40,921 nt of DNA from Bdellovibrionota bacterium (GCA_963169805.1 CAUJDY010000125.1:1-40921), one strand, 5' to 3'; positions 8,261-16,414 are shown, numbered from the stretch's first letter. The notes: generated from the letters alone by a model not told the origin. Made by a program: numbers and translations.

Positions 8261-8632
8261 AGGCTCGTCTCCTATACAAATCTTTTCGGATCAAAGTCCT
8301 GGAAACAGCAGATAATTTATTATTTTAGATGAGATTTTTTGCTGACTGCCAAAAGTATACACAGAACATTTAACTTCCTGAGCACCATTGTAACATTCTG
8401 ACTGCCTTATCATTTTGAGACTCGCAATAGACTACTATAATAACCAATGGTGTTTAGGTTTTGATGTATTCTAGTAATTGCACATGTGATTTCATACACT
8501 TACACATTAATAGCGTACATAAATGAAACACTCTTGCGACACTCAATGATTTTTCTGAATATTATAACCTATTAATATTCCTCAGATTTACTTGGCATTG
8601 TCCCTGCAATGCTAAGATTCATTGGGGGAACT
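8261..8632. other. Long divergent intergenic region
   Basis: This 372-bp non-coding stretch separates the leftward PilZ gene from the rightward small secreted protein. It contains the sigma-54-type promoter at 8592-8608, a direct repeat CTGACTGCC (8342-8350 and 8398-8406), an inverted pair CACCATTG/CAATGGTG (8383-8390 and 8445-8452), and a perfect TATAAT at 8436-8441 with TTGAGA 15 bp upstream. No RNA gene or ORF with a ribosome site was recognised. Confidence 0.6.
8592..8608 (+). promoter_or_regulatory. Candidate sigma-54 (-24/-12) promoter
   Basis: The sequence TTGGCATTGTCCCTGCA has GG and GC separated by exactly 10 bp, matching the invariant spacing of RpoN promoters (YTGGCACG-N4-TTGCW). 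TGGCA and TGCA match; the T before TGC is replaced by C. The predicted start at about 8619 lies between the two possible start codons (8609 and 8633), so only the ATG at 8633 would be transcribed. Confidence 0.55.
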
Positions 8633-9166
8633 ATGAAACTCTTAGCACTACTGATCGCTGTGATTCTAATATTTGCAAATGAAAAATCATTTGCTACAGA
8701 AGAAGATTTTCCTTCATTCGGAGCAGAGGATATAGAGTCTAGTGGGAGAGCAGGAAGAGTCTTTCGAGAAATGTATGCTGAATATAGTGAACGTGCAGCT
8801 CAAATTAAAGAATTAAAGGAAAGATTCCCTAATAATGAAGTGATAAATGATGTTTTTGATTCTTTTAAATCATTCGATCGCTCTTTTAAGAGTGCTGCAG
8901 GAAAAAGAAACCCCGGAAAACAATTAAGACAAGCGATTCAAGCTCGATTTGCGTTATTAGATTACTCAATGAAACTTCTGATGGCTACTGCGAATGAAAC
9001 TTGCCCTAATCAGACAACAAATACAAACTCTTTAAGAAGAAGAGAAACCGTTCAACGAGATACAAGAGATAGAACTACAGTTAATTCCAGTAGAAATACA
9101 CCATCTAATTTTATGCCGGTGAACTTAGATTCAGAGTTAACAACAAGCACATCAGGCGTTCGCTAG
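8633..9166 (+). CDS. Small secreted protein of unknown function
   Basis: From the ATG at 8633 the product is 177 aa with a strong signal peptide (KLLALLIAVILIFANEKSFA, cleavage probably after SFA). GGGGGA sits just upstream as a strong ribosome site. An in-frame ATG at 8609 is disfavoured because it lacks a ribosome site and lies upstream of the predicted sigma-54 transcription start. The mature protein is highly charged and helical, with one cysteine and a polar, Arg/Thr/Ser-rich C-terminal tail (about residues 135-177) that looks disordered. No family recognised. The likely sigma-54 control suggests conditional expression. Confidence 0.7.
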   Translation: MKLLALLIAVILIFANEKSFATEEDFPSFGAEDIESSGRAGRVFREMYAEYSERAAQIKELKERFPNNEVINDVFDSFKSFDRSFKSAAGKRNPGKQLRQAIQARFALLDYSMKLLMATANETCPNQTTNTNSLRRRETVQRDTRDRTTVNSSRNTPSNFMPVNLDSELTTSTSGVR

Positions 9167-9171
9167 ACAGA

Positions 9172-10056
9172 TTAGGTCTTTGCTAACTTAAGCACTCGCT
9201 CTTTGATCTCAGCAACAAGGATAGTAATATCTTTTTTAAGTTCTTTTTTTCCTGACCATCTCTGAATTTGAAATAAGATTTCATTTCTAATCTCATGTAC
9301 AGATTTTTTCCCCTCACTCTCAAGTATATCCATGATCTTATCCCTGGGAAAACTAATACCATTCGAATTTATAACCTGTCTCATACCTTCTGACATAAAC
9401 ACAAGCCTATCCTTTGGGTTTAGTATGAGAGTTTTTGAGGATATTTTCTTTTTATACTTCTTGTCTATTGCAGGAATGTGAGATTCCACTTCTTCCACAG
9501 CCTTACTTTGTGCTTGATAATGGAAGACAAAATTATCTCCTGCATGACAATATGTCATTTCATAGTTTCTTCTATTTACTAAACCATAAAAAATATGAGC
9601 CTTATCTTTATCAGAAATTTGAGATATAAGCTCATCTACAATCATAGATAAAACTTTATCAGGATTGGCACCTTTTTTTGTTTCAATATGCGTTGTTAAT
9701 TTTAGCAGAATTGTTAGAAATAGTGATGAAATACCATACCCTGAGCAGCTTGAAAGTAAAATTGAAAATCTAAACTTGTCCTCAATTTCAAATATATCAA
9801 AATAATCACCACCTGTAACAGGGGATGCAATAAACTTATTACTAAACTCAAAGCCTGGAATGTTTGGTATCTCCGTTGGCACAAGCTTTTCTTGAATTTT
9901 GAAAGCAAAGTGAACTTGATTATGAAGTTTATCTATGAGGTTTTCAATTTGTTCATTTAAAACAACCAACTCCTTTTTAAAGGAGCGAATTTCAATATCT
10001 TTTTGCTCAAGCATAGCTTCAAGCTTTTCAATTTTATCTTCTAGTTTTTTGCTCAT
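9172..10056 (-). CDS. SpoIIE/PP2C-type phosphatase domain protein with degenerate metal site
   Basis: A 294-aa protein with an N-terminal coiled coil (residues 1-50) followed by a SpoIIE/RsbU-like domain. Recognisable landmarks are IQEKLVPTEIPNIPGFEF and SPVTGGDYFDIFEI. In active members four aspartates bind metal. Here the first is kept (GGDYFD), the D-x-S-G-H-G motif reads SCSGYG, the TDG motif reads SEG, and the terminal DD-x-T reads KDIT. It may be a pseudophosphatase that binds a partner, or have altered chemistry. Family role: dephosphorylation of anti-sigma antagonists or second-messenger signalling. It ends 6 bp from the convergent secreted-protein gene. Confidence 0.75.
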   Translation of the reverse strand: MSKKLEDKIEKLEAMLEQKDIEIRSFKKELVVLNEQIENLIDKLHNQVHFAFKIQEKLVPTEIPNIPGFEFSNKFIASPVTGGDYFDIFEIEDKFRFSILLSSCSGYGISSLFLTILLKLTTHIETKKGANPDKVLSMIVDELISQISDKDKAHIFYGLVNRRNYEMTYCHAGDNFVFHYQAQSKAVEEVESHIPAIDKKYKKKISSKTLILNPKDRLVFMSEGMRQVINSNGISFPRDKIMDILESEGKKSVHEIRNEILFQIQRWSGKKELKKDITILVAEIKERVLKLAKT

Positions 10057-10108
10057 TTAGAATAGTTTTTATGAAATAAGATCTAACGTCAAGACATCCA
10101 AACAGTTT

Positions 10109-11278
10109 CTACATTTTTTCTATTGGATTAAAACCCAGCCAAGCTGTAGCATTCTTAGTATTTACGGAATCTACTCCCTGAATGGGCTTTGCAATATTGA
10201 GTTTAAACATCATACTAATTGAAGGAATATGAACTCTTAGGTACGTCCCTTGTGAGGTATAAAGTTCTATTCTTTCTCGCCCTGTCTTCTCAAGCGTTTT
10301 TAACGTAGGTAGTTTATTAACAATCCAAATCTCTCTCTGAACTGGAATTTTGCTAGAGTAATCAGCAACAATTTGACCATATGACGTATGGTACCTCCCA
10401 CTATGGTAATAGAGACCGTTCGGCCTCAAACTCCATTTTTGAGCATAATATGTAAGCGACTGAACTGGATAAAAGAATTCCAGTTTAAATATGTATGGAA
10501 GTGGCTTTGGCCGTGTGTAATCACCCAGCATAATAACGGATAACTTCTCATGGACTCTATCAAAATTATGAAATCCGATTTCTGATACATCTATGTATTT
10601 AGCTTTTTTAAAATTCTCTACCACAGATAAAATAAGCTGTTTTTTAATCGCAATGCTTGATGAATAATACTTAATTAAAAATTGAGAATAAATCATAGAT
10701 CGCAACGACCAATGCGAGAGAGAGTCAAAACTTTTTGCTTGAATCACATTATCTTTGAATAAATCACAGTATGAATTTTGGGTGTAAATAACCATACCAC
10801 GCTCGCAGGCTGTACGCTCCGAAACAAATACATAACTATCAGAAATAAAATGATCTGTGTGAGTAATTCCAAAAATGACTTTTTCAAGCACATCCGAGAC
10901 TATAGCCCTTTGAATGGGTGCAGACTCAGAATTTTCTTGAGTTAGATACTCCACTAAAAGATTCGAAGCCATGGCCTTGGAATACTTAAGATTTAACGTT
11001 GGAGCCGTCGGAGAATTTAACAGTAAACCATTCGCACTCAAAAAGTTCTCTATTGTTGTTATCGTACTTTGGGCCTGCCTTAGCTCTTTAAGACTCGAAC
11101 TAGTAATATCACCCTCAATGTCACTTTTGAGTGCACAATTAAACACTTTCAATGCGGGACTAATGTCTAAACTTCGAACATGCTTGGAATTAATACAAGA
11201 GAGAGGGCTGTCCTCACGGCTCAGTAGCACCAGGATCAAAAAGAAGTAAGTTATAAGTATATATTTCACCCATCTCAT
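10109..11278 (-). CDS. Exported or membrane-anchored protein of unknown function
   Basis: A 389-aa protein starting at the ATG at 11278 (a TTG immediately before it is an alternative). The N-terminus RWVKYILITYFFLILVLLS is a signal peptide or anchor, and two cysteines follow soon after. The rest is a long polar domain with many aromatic residues and no motif I recognise. Neighbours on both sides are in separate transcription units: the phosphatase-like gene follows on the same strand after 52 bp, and the 11346 gene is divergent. No function is proposed. Confidence 0.6.
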   Translation of the reverse strand: MRWVKYILITYFFLILVLLSREDSPLSCINSKHVRSLDISPALKVFNCALKSDIEGDITSSSLKELRQAQSTITTIENFLSANGLLLNSPTAPTLNLKYSKAMASNLLVEYLTQENSESAPIQRAIVSDVLEKVIFGITHTDHFISDSYVFVSERTACERGMVIYTQNSYCDLFKDNVIQAKSFDSLSHWSLRSMIYSQFLIKYYSSSIAIKKQLILSVVENFKKAKYIDVSEIGFHNFDRVHEKLSVIMLGDYTRPKPLPYIFKLEFFYPVQSLTYYAQKWSLRPNGLYYHSGRYHTSYGQIVADYSSKIPVQREIWIVNKLPTLKTLEKTGRERIELYTSQGTYLRVHIPSISMMFKLNIAKPIQGVDSVNTKNATAWLGFNPIEKM

Positions 11279-11320
11279 CAAGGTCCGTAGAGTTGCAATT
11301 CATGGGCCTAAATCTTACAA

Positions 11321-11337
11321 TATAATCTCATCAAGGA
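11321..11337 (+). promoter_or_regulatory. Promoter -10 and ribosome site for the 11346 gene
   Basis: A perfect TATAAT at 11321-11326 is followed by AAGGAG at 11332-11337 and a TTG start 8 nt later. No convincing -35 element is present. The strong ribosome site supports the TTG start and implies a very short 5' leader. Confidence 0.45.
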
Positions 11338-11345
11338 GTCTACAG

Positions 11346-12749
11346 TTGGATTTGAAACAAATTTCTACAATCGATAAAGCCCGACAAGTTAATTTTGATA
11401 CTTCAATTTATGGATCTTTTGCAGAAATAGGAGCAGGACAAGAAGTAACTCGCTTCTTTTTCCAGGCTGGCGGAGCATCTAAGACAATTGCAAAAACTAT
11501 GTCTGCCTACGATATGACTTTCAGTGATGCTATCTATGGAAAAGAAAAAAGTGGCCGCTATGTATGCGAAAGCAGACTCATTAAAATGCTCGATAAAGAA
11601 TACTCTCTTTTAGAGGAAAGATTAGGTTCTATGAGAGGAAAAGAAACTCGCTTCTTTTCTTTTGCAAATACTGTAGCAGCAAAGAGTTCAGAAAGAGGTA
11701 TCAATGAAGGACATGGTTGGATTGGGATAAGATTTCAATTGCGGCCGCAAGGGCCCGTAAACGATATCGTTGTTCACGTAAAAGTAAAGGATGCTAGAAA
11801 TATTCTTCAACAAGAAACTTTGGGTGTTGTAGGAACAAACTTAATCTACGCGGCTTATAATCATAATAAAAATCCATATGATTTTATTTTATCACTCATG
11901 GACAATTTAGATCGCAGAAGAGTCGATATCAATTTTATTCGATTCTCCGGAAAAGACTTTGAAAAATTTGACAATCACGTCTTAAATCTTTTTTTAGTTC
12001 AAAGTAACTTTACAGATGTTGTCACTTTTGATTCTGCTGGCCACATTATTGAACCTGGAGATCTTTTTTATGGGAAACACGTAGTCATTTTGCGTGGACG
12101 CTTTCGTCCTATTACAAAAGTACACATGGATATCATTGAAAGCGGATTGGATCACGCAATTAAAACACATAAAAATTTTAATAAAAAAAATGTACTCGTC
12201 ATTGCAGAGCTCACACTTAATAATCTTTTAACTTCAGAAAAGCTAGATATGTCTGATTTTCTATCAAGAGTAGAAACTCTTTCTGCAATGGGAATTCCTG
12301 TCATGATTTCAAACTTTGCACAGTTTTATCAACTCAAAGTTTATTTTAACCAAATCAAGCACAATGATCTACAAATTCTTATGGGTGCAAATATTCTGAA
12401 AGATGTATTTAATGAGAAATACTATGATCAGTTGCAAGGCGGATTGCTAGAAGGCTTGGGCGATATTTTTAAATCGAACTGCAGAATCCTGGTCTATCCT
12501 TTTAAAGATAAGGATAAAATGATTTCAGCGCACTCATATACTCCACCGGAAAATCTAGAGTTTATATATAAGCACCTACTCGCCAACAATATGATTCAAG
12601 ATGTGCATGCAAAAGATAAGAAGTGTCTAGACATTAATACCCAAGAAATACTTGGAGAAATTAAGAGAAAAGATAAGAGTTGGGAAAATAAAGTTCCAGA
12701 TCCTGTTCTTAATATCATTAAAAAGAAGAAGTTATTTGGATATACCTAA
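11346..12749 (+). CDS. Conserved 467-aa protein with nucleotidyltransferase-like segment (often misannotated)
   Basis: The N-terminal block (YGSFAEIGAGQEVTRFFFQ, then AYDMTFSDAIYG, then GRYVCESRL) is characteristic of a conserved cytoplasmic family in Bacteroidetes and Bdellovibrio-like bacteria. Its members are frequently labelled TonB-dependent receptor or nicotinate-nucleotide adenylyltransferase (recalled from family knowledge). There is no signal peptide or beta-barrel feature, so a receptor is excluded. Around residues 249-262, LRGRFRPITKVHMD resembles the GRFxPxHxGH motif of nucleotidyltransferases, but the first His is Thr and the Gly is Val. Catalytic activity is therefore doubtful. 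Starts at TTG with a strong AAGGAG. Monocistronic; convergent with the liu operon. Confidence 0.65.
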   Translation: MDLKQISTIDKARQVNFDTSIYGSFAEIGAGQEVTRFFFQAGGASKTIAKTMSAYDMTFSDAIYGKEKSGRYVCESRLIKMLDKEYSLLEERLGSMRGKETRFFSFANTVAAKSSERGINEGHGWIGIRFQLRPQGPVNDIVVHVKVKDARNILQQETLGVVGTNLIYAAYNHNKNPYDFILSLMDNLDRRRVDINFIRFSGKDFEKFDNHVLNLFLVQSNFTDVVTFDSAGHIIEPGDLFYGKHVVILRGRFRPITKVHMDIIESGLDHAIKTHKNFNKKNVLVIAELTLNNLLTSEKLDMSDFLSRVETLSAMGIPVMISNFAQFYQLKVYFNQIKHNDLQILMGANILKDVFNEKYYDQLQGGLLEGLGDIFKSNCRILVYPFKDKDKMISAHSYTPPENLEFIYKHLLANNMIQDVHAKDKKCLDINTQEILGEIKRKDKSWENKVPDPVLNIIKKKKLFGYT

Positions 12750-12799
12750 GTGATCACAGACAGCATGAAGATTCACATAGATGCCACTCTTAGTTGATT

Positions 12800-13708
12800 T
12801 TATTTTTTTAACTTTGGAAGCCCAGCTTTTGCCACTCTTGAGACGAGAGGCTTTTCCATTTTTTCAGACAGCCATTGATTTGTTTCTATAAGCTTTTGCA
12901 GATTGATTCCTGTCTTTAAACCCATCCCATGAAGCATATAAACTATATCTTCCGTAGAGACATTTCCCTGTGCCCCCGGAGCATACGGACATCCACCTAA
13001 ACCACCTATACTCGAATCAAAAGTTTTAACACCATACTTAAGACTCTCCAGTACATTTGCCAAGGCTGTTCCACGAGTATCATGAAAATGCATTGCAATT
13101 TTTTTGCCTCTTATTTCTGTCTTAAGCCCTTTCAATACAGTTGCTACTTCTGTTGGGGCTGCAGCTCCAATTGTATCTCCAATTGAAACTTCATAGCACC
13201 CTAGCTGAAGTAGTCTTTTAGCAAGCAACACAACCTTCTGTGGCTTAATTTTTCCCTCATAAGGACAGTAAAAGCATGTACTCAAATAACCTCTAACTTT
13301 AATTTTATTTTTCTTAGCGAGATTTAATACAGGGTGAAATCTCTCAAAGCTCTCTTCGATAGAACAATTAATATTAGCCTGATTGAATGTTTCAGAAGCT
13401 GCAGTAAATATTGCCACCTCTTTTATGTGAGCTTTTAATGCATCCTGCATACCTCTTTCATTTGGCACAAGTACTGGAAACTGATTTTTTGATTTGCGAA
13501 TGTTATAAATGTCATTAATCTTTTGTGTAATCTCGAGAGATTGAGCCATCTGTGGTATTTTTTCAGAGGAGACAAAGGCGCCAATTTCTATAGTCTTCAA
13601 TCCAGAATCTACTAATTTTTGAATCAATTCTAATCGAACAGAAAAATCTAAATACTTTTTCTCATTCTGCAACCCATCTCTTGGACCTACTTCTACTATA
13701 CGAATCAT
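12800..13708 (-). CDS. liuE: Hydroxymethylglutaryl-CoA lyase
   Basis: Cleaves HMG-CoA to acetyl-CoA and acetoacetate, the last step of leucine breakdown. The 302-aa protein begins with VEVGPRDGLQNEK (substrate and metal-site region). It carries AMHFHDTRGTALAN (metal His pair) and the signature GGLGGCPYAPGAQGN with the catalytic loop Cys. Length is standard. Its ATG overlaps the stop of the biotin-carrier gene by ATGA, and it is the last gene of the five-gene minus-strand liu operon. Also known as mvaB in other naming schemes. Confidence 0.93.
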   Translation of the reverse strand: MIRIVEVGPRDGLQNEKKYLDFSVRLELIQKLVDSGLKTIEIGAFVSSEKIPQMAQSLEITQKINDIYNIRKSKNQFPVLVPNERGMQDALKAHIKEVAIFTAASETFNQANINCSIEESFERFHPVLNLAKKNKIKVRGYLSTCFYCPYEGKIKPQKVVLLAKRLLQLGCYEVSIGDTIGAAAPTEVATVLKGLKTEIRGKKIAMHFHDTRGTALANVLESLKYGVKTFDSSIGGLGGCPYAPGAQGNVSTEDIVYMLHGMGLKTGINLQKLIETNQWLSEKMEKPLVSRVAKAGLPKLKK

Positions 13709-14106
13709 TTTACACCCTCAATTTCAGCTAGAACTTGTCCGAGTGTAACCTGCTGCTGCTCGGTACAGGTTATAGATTGTAAAGTTCCTGCTATCTGAGC
13801 CTTTAGACTATACTCCATCTTCATAGCTTCCATAACAAGCACTACGTCACCTACTTCAACTTTATCTCCTAATTTCATTTTAATTGAAGTAATTTTTCCT
13901 GGCATAGGTGCCGTTATCTCTGGCGAGTTGCCCGTCACTGAAGATTTACCTCTGCGTGCCTTTTGAGATGTCGTTTCTACTGCAATCGTTTTTCCATTTA
14001 TTGAGATCCAAAGCTGCGCACCGACTTTCTCTACGAAACCTTTTACTATCTTTTGGTTAACTTTGATTTCTAGAGACTTCACACATTCCTCCAATTTCCT
14101 TGCCAT
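13705..14106 (-). CDS. Biotin carboxyl carrier subunit of methylcrotonoyl-CoA carboxylase
   Basis: A 133-aa biotinyl protein. The C-terminal half (about 62-130) is a biotinyl-lipoyl domain with APMPGKI and the biotinylation site MEAMKME, where Lys96 carries biotin. The N-terminal half is a small linker domain. In most liu operons this carrier is the C-terminal end of a fused LiuD (about 650 aa). Here it is a separate gene whose start lies 28 bp inside the preceding biotin carboxylase gene, so it is probably made by translational coupling. It overlaps liuE by ATGA. Confidence 0.88.
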   Translation of the reverse strand: MARKLEECVKSLEIKVNQKIVKGFVEKVGAQLWISINGKTIAVETTSQKARRGKSSVTGNSPEITAPMPGKITSIKMKLGDKVEVGDVVLVMEAMKMEYSLKAQIAGTLQSITCTEQQQVTLGQVLAEIEGVK

Positions 14107-15584
14107 GGAGATGCTACTTGGTAATTTGCAAAAGTTGACCCCGCTTGCGCTGTTAAGCCAGAAAATTCTTGTTTTGCTCTTTCAACAAATTCTTTCTCGT
14201 CTTCCGTAAGCCCAGTTGCTTCTAGTGGCAGAGAAAAATACGTCCCAATAAACTGTGTCGTCATGGTGCCATCTCGAAATTCTTCGTGATTTAATATAGA
14301 TTTCAAGTACGGGATATTCGTATGAAGCCCAAAAATAATAGTTTCATCTAATGTTTTAATCATTTTTTGTATTGCACGCGGGCGTGTTTCATCCCATACA
14401 ATAATTTTTGCTATCATTGAGTCATAGTAAGAAGTTACTTCATCATTTTTTTCAAAACCTACTTCAAATCTTCTTCCTTGGCCTTCAGGGAAATAACAGG
14501 ATCCAATAAGACCAGTAGAGGGTATGCCTCCTAAATACGGATTCTCTGCATAGATTCTACATTCAATTGAGTGACCGGTTGGTTTTAAGTCAGACTGTAT
14601 CCAGCCTACTGACTGTGCTTGAGCACACATGAGTTGCGCCTTAACTAAATCAACACCCATAACCTCTTCTGTGACGGGGTGTTCGACTTGTAAACGAGTG
14701 TTCATTTCCATAAAATAATACTCACCGTCTTGAAAAATAAACTCTACAGTTCCCGCACCTTTATATTGTACTAACTCTGCTAGTTTAACGGCATCTCGCG
14801 CCATAGCCTCACGAGTTTTTTCTGAGAGTAATGCAGAAGTTGCTTCTTCAATAATTTTTTGGTGGCGTCTTTGTACAGAACATTCTCGATCATATAAATG
14901 AAAAACTTTGCCCGAAGCATCTCCAAAAATCTGAAATTCAATATGTTTTGCATGGTCCAAGTATTTTTCCAAAAAAACTTTTTCACTTTTAAAAGCTGAT
15001 AGTCCTTCTCTTTTTGCAGATCTAAGTTGCTCTAGAAAATCTTTCTCCCCATTTGCTACCTTTAGCCCTCTACCTCCGCCACCTCCAGATGCCTTAATAA
15101 TAACAGGATAGCCAATTTTTTTTGCTTCTTTCAGTAGCCTTTCTTCTGTCTGATCTTCTCCCTCATATCCAGGGACAACGGGAACGCCCGCCTGAACAGC
15201 GCACTTTCTTGCTTCAATTTTATCTCCCATAATACGTATGGAGGCTGGTGATGGACCTACGAATATGATTCCCGATTTTGCACATGCATCTGCAAAATCG
15301 GCGTTCTCACTTAAAAAACCAAAACCTGGGTGAATTGCATCGGCACCTGCACTCAAGGCTCCCTGCACTGTTCTTTCAATATGTAGATAACTTTCATTCA
15401 CTGGAGCTGGTCCAATACATATTTTTTCGTCACACATTCGGTAAGCTTTTGATTGAATATCTGCTTCCGAATGAAGAAGCACAGTTTTGATTCCAAGCTC
15501 ACTTGCGGCTCGGTGAATTCTGACAGCTACTTCTCCTCTGTTTGCAATTGCGAGGGTTTTGATTTTTTTCATTCTTTCACCCAA
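14079..15584 (-). CDS. Biotin carboxylase subunit of methylcrotonoyl-CoA carboxylase
   Basis: The 501-aa ATP-grasp enzyme carboxylates biotin with bicarbonate and ATP. Visible features are the N-terminal ANRGEVAVRI, the glycine-rich ATP loop ASGGGGGRGLK, FLEKYLDHAKHIEFQI, the ECSVQRRHQKIIEE segment, and EMNTRLQVEHPVTE in the active site. The protein could also serve acetyl- or propionyl-CoA carboxylase by sequence alone. Its place between liuC and liuE, and the operon's dedicated carboxyltransferase liuB, point to 3-methylcrotonyl-CoA. It overlaps liuC by 16 bp and the carrier gene by 28 bp. The last 50 residues form a short extension after the biotin carboxylase C-terminal domain. Confidence 0.9.
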   Translation of the reverse strand: MGERMKKIKTLAIANRGEVAVRIHRAASELGIKTVLLHSEADIQSKAYRMCDEKICIGPAPVNESYLHIERTVQGALSAGADAIHPGFGFLSENADFADACAKSGIIFVGPSPASIRIMGDKIEARKCAVQAGVPVVPGYEGEDQTEERLLKEAKKIGYPVIIKASGGGGGRGLKVANGEKDFLEQLRSAKREGLSAFKSEKVFLEKYLDHAKHIEFQIFGDASGKVFHLYDRECSVQRRHQKIIEEATSALLSEKTREAMARDAVKLAELVQYKGAGTVEFIFQDGEYYFMEMNTRLQVEHPVTEEVMGVDLVKAQLMCAQAQSVGWIQSDLKPTGHSIECRIYAENPYLGGIPSTGLIGSCYFPEGQGRRFEVGFEKNDEVTSYYDSMIAKIIVWDETRPRAIQKMIKTLDETIIFGLHTNIPYLKSILNHEEFRDGTMTTQFIGTYFSLPLEATGLTEDEKEFVERAKQEFSGLTAQAGSTFANYQVASPWQGNWRNV

Positions 15585-16336
15585 TTTGCCTTCCGCTTTT
15601 CAAGAAAAGATTTAAGTCCTTCTTGACCTTCTTTACTCACACGAACCTCTGATATGAGATTGGTCGTAAAAGTCTTCCTTTGAGAAAAACTCATTGTTGG
15701 TAGCTTATTGAGTAGTTTTTTTGTTTTAATAATCGCATTTGGACCACACTTTAAAATTGCAGAAATCTTTTTTTGTGTATACTCGCTGCAATCTTGCGGT
15801 GAGCCTACAAATTGTACCAATCCAGATTGATAGGCTTTATGTGCATCAAAAATTTCTGCTGTTAGAAAAACCTCTCTCATAATTGAAGGATTCATTTTAA
15901 GAGAAACAAAGTGAGAAATGACCGCTGGCACTAATCCTAGCTTTGGCTCAGAAAAACAAAATTGTGAGCTATTTTCTGCTACCACAACATCTGATGCAGC
16001 AACTATTCCTAACCCTCCTGCAAAGACATTTCCATGAACACGCGTTACGACGGGAACTGGACAATCTAAAATAGATTGAAACATTGCGTGAAGCTTTAGA
16101 GAGTCTTGTTTGTTTTGTGCTTTTGTGAACTTCACCATAGATTGCATCCAATTTAAGTCAGCACCTGCACAAAAACTTTTTCCGTGGCCGTTTAGTAGAA
16201 CAACTCTGTATTTTTTGGCTTCCTTTAAAAAAAGGTTTGTTATGCTTCCAATCATTTCTGGATTGAAGGCATTATGAACCTCAGGTCTATTCAGTGTTAT
16301 ATGCAAAACTTCTTTTTCACTTTTTATTTCCAGCAT
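15569..16336 (-). CDS. liuC: Methylglutaconyl-CoA hydratase
   Basis: Hydrates 3-methylglutaconyl-CoA to HMG-CoA, between the carboxylase and the lyase in leucine catabolism. The 255-aa crotonase has RPEVHNAFN, FCAGADLNWMQSM (the GADLNWM string is typical of LiuC), GNVFAGGLGIVAASD (second oxyanion-hole segment) and a catalytic Glu in FSEPKLGLVPA. All key residues seem intact. It follows liuB after a 78-bp gap that holds a long hairpin, and overlaps the biotin carboxylase gene by 16 bp. Confidence 0.88.
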   Translation of the reverse strand: MLEIKSEKEVLHITLNRPEVHNAFNPEMIGSITNLFLKEAKKYRVVLLNGHGKSFCAGADLNWMQSMVKFTKAQNKQDSLKLHAMFQSILDCPVPVVTRVHGNVFAGGLGIVAASDVVVAENSSQFCFSEPKLGLVPAVISHFVSLKMNPSIMREVFLTAEIFDAHKAYQSGLVQFVGSPQDCSEYTQKKISAILKCGPNAIIKTKKLLNKLPTMSFSQRKTFTTNLISEVRVSKEGQEGLKSFLEKRKANWVKE

Positions 16337-16350
16337 ACTTTTCTTTCTTC

Positions 16351-16404
16351 AGGTGCCAAGCACTTGGAAATGTTTTTGAAGAACATTTCCAAGTGTTGGC
16401 ACCT
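16351..16404. repeat. Long imperfect inverted repeat between liuB and liuC
   Basis: Left arm 16351-16374 and right arm 16382-16404 pair over 23 bp with a single bulged base and a 7-nt loop. Each arm also contains its own smaller palindrome (CCAAGCACTTGG on the left, CCAAGTGTTGG on the right). Neither strand has a T-run after it, so it is not a standard Rho-independent terminator. It could stabilise or process the liuB message, or be a repetitive extragenic palindrome. Confidence 0.8.
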
Positions 16405-16414
16405 TCATCAATCA

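Noticed and set aside
11346-12749. TonB-dependent receptor
   Set aside because: No signal peptide, TonB box, plug domain or barrel pattern; the protein is soluble.
16351-16404. Rho-independent terminator between liuB and liuC
   Set aside because: The stem is long but no T-run follows on either strand, so I list it as a repeat instead.
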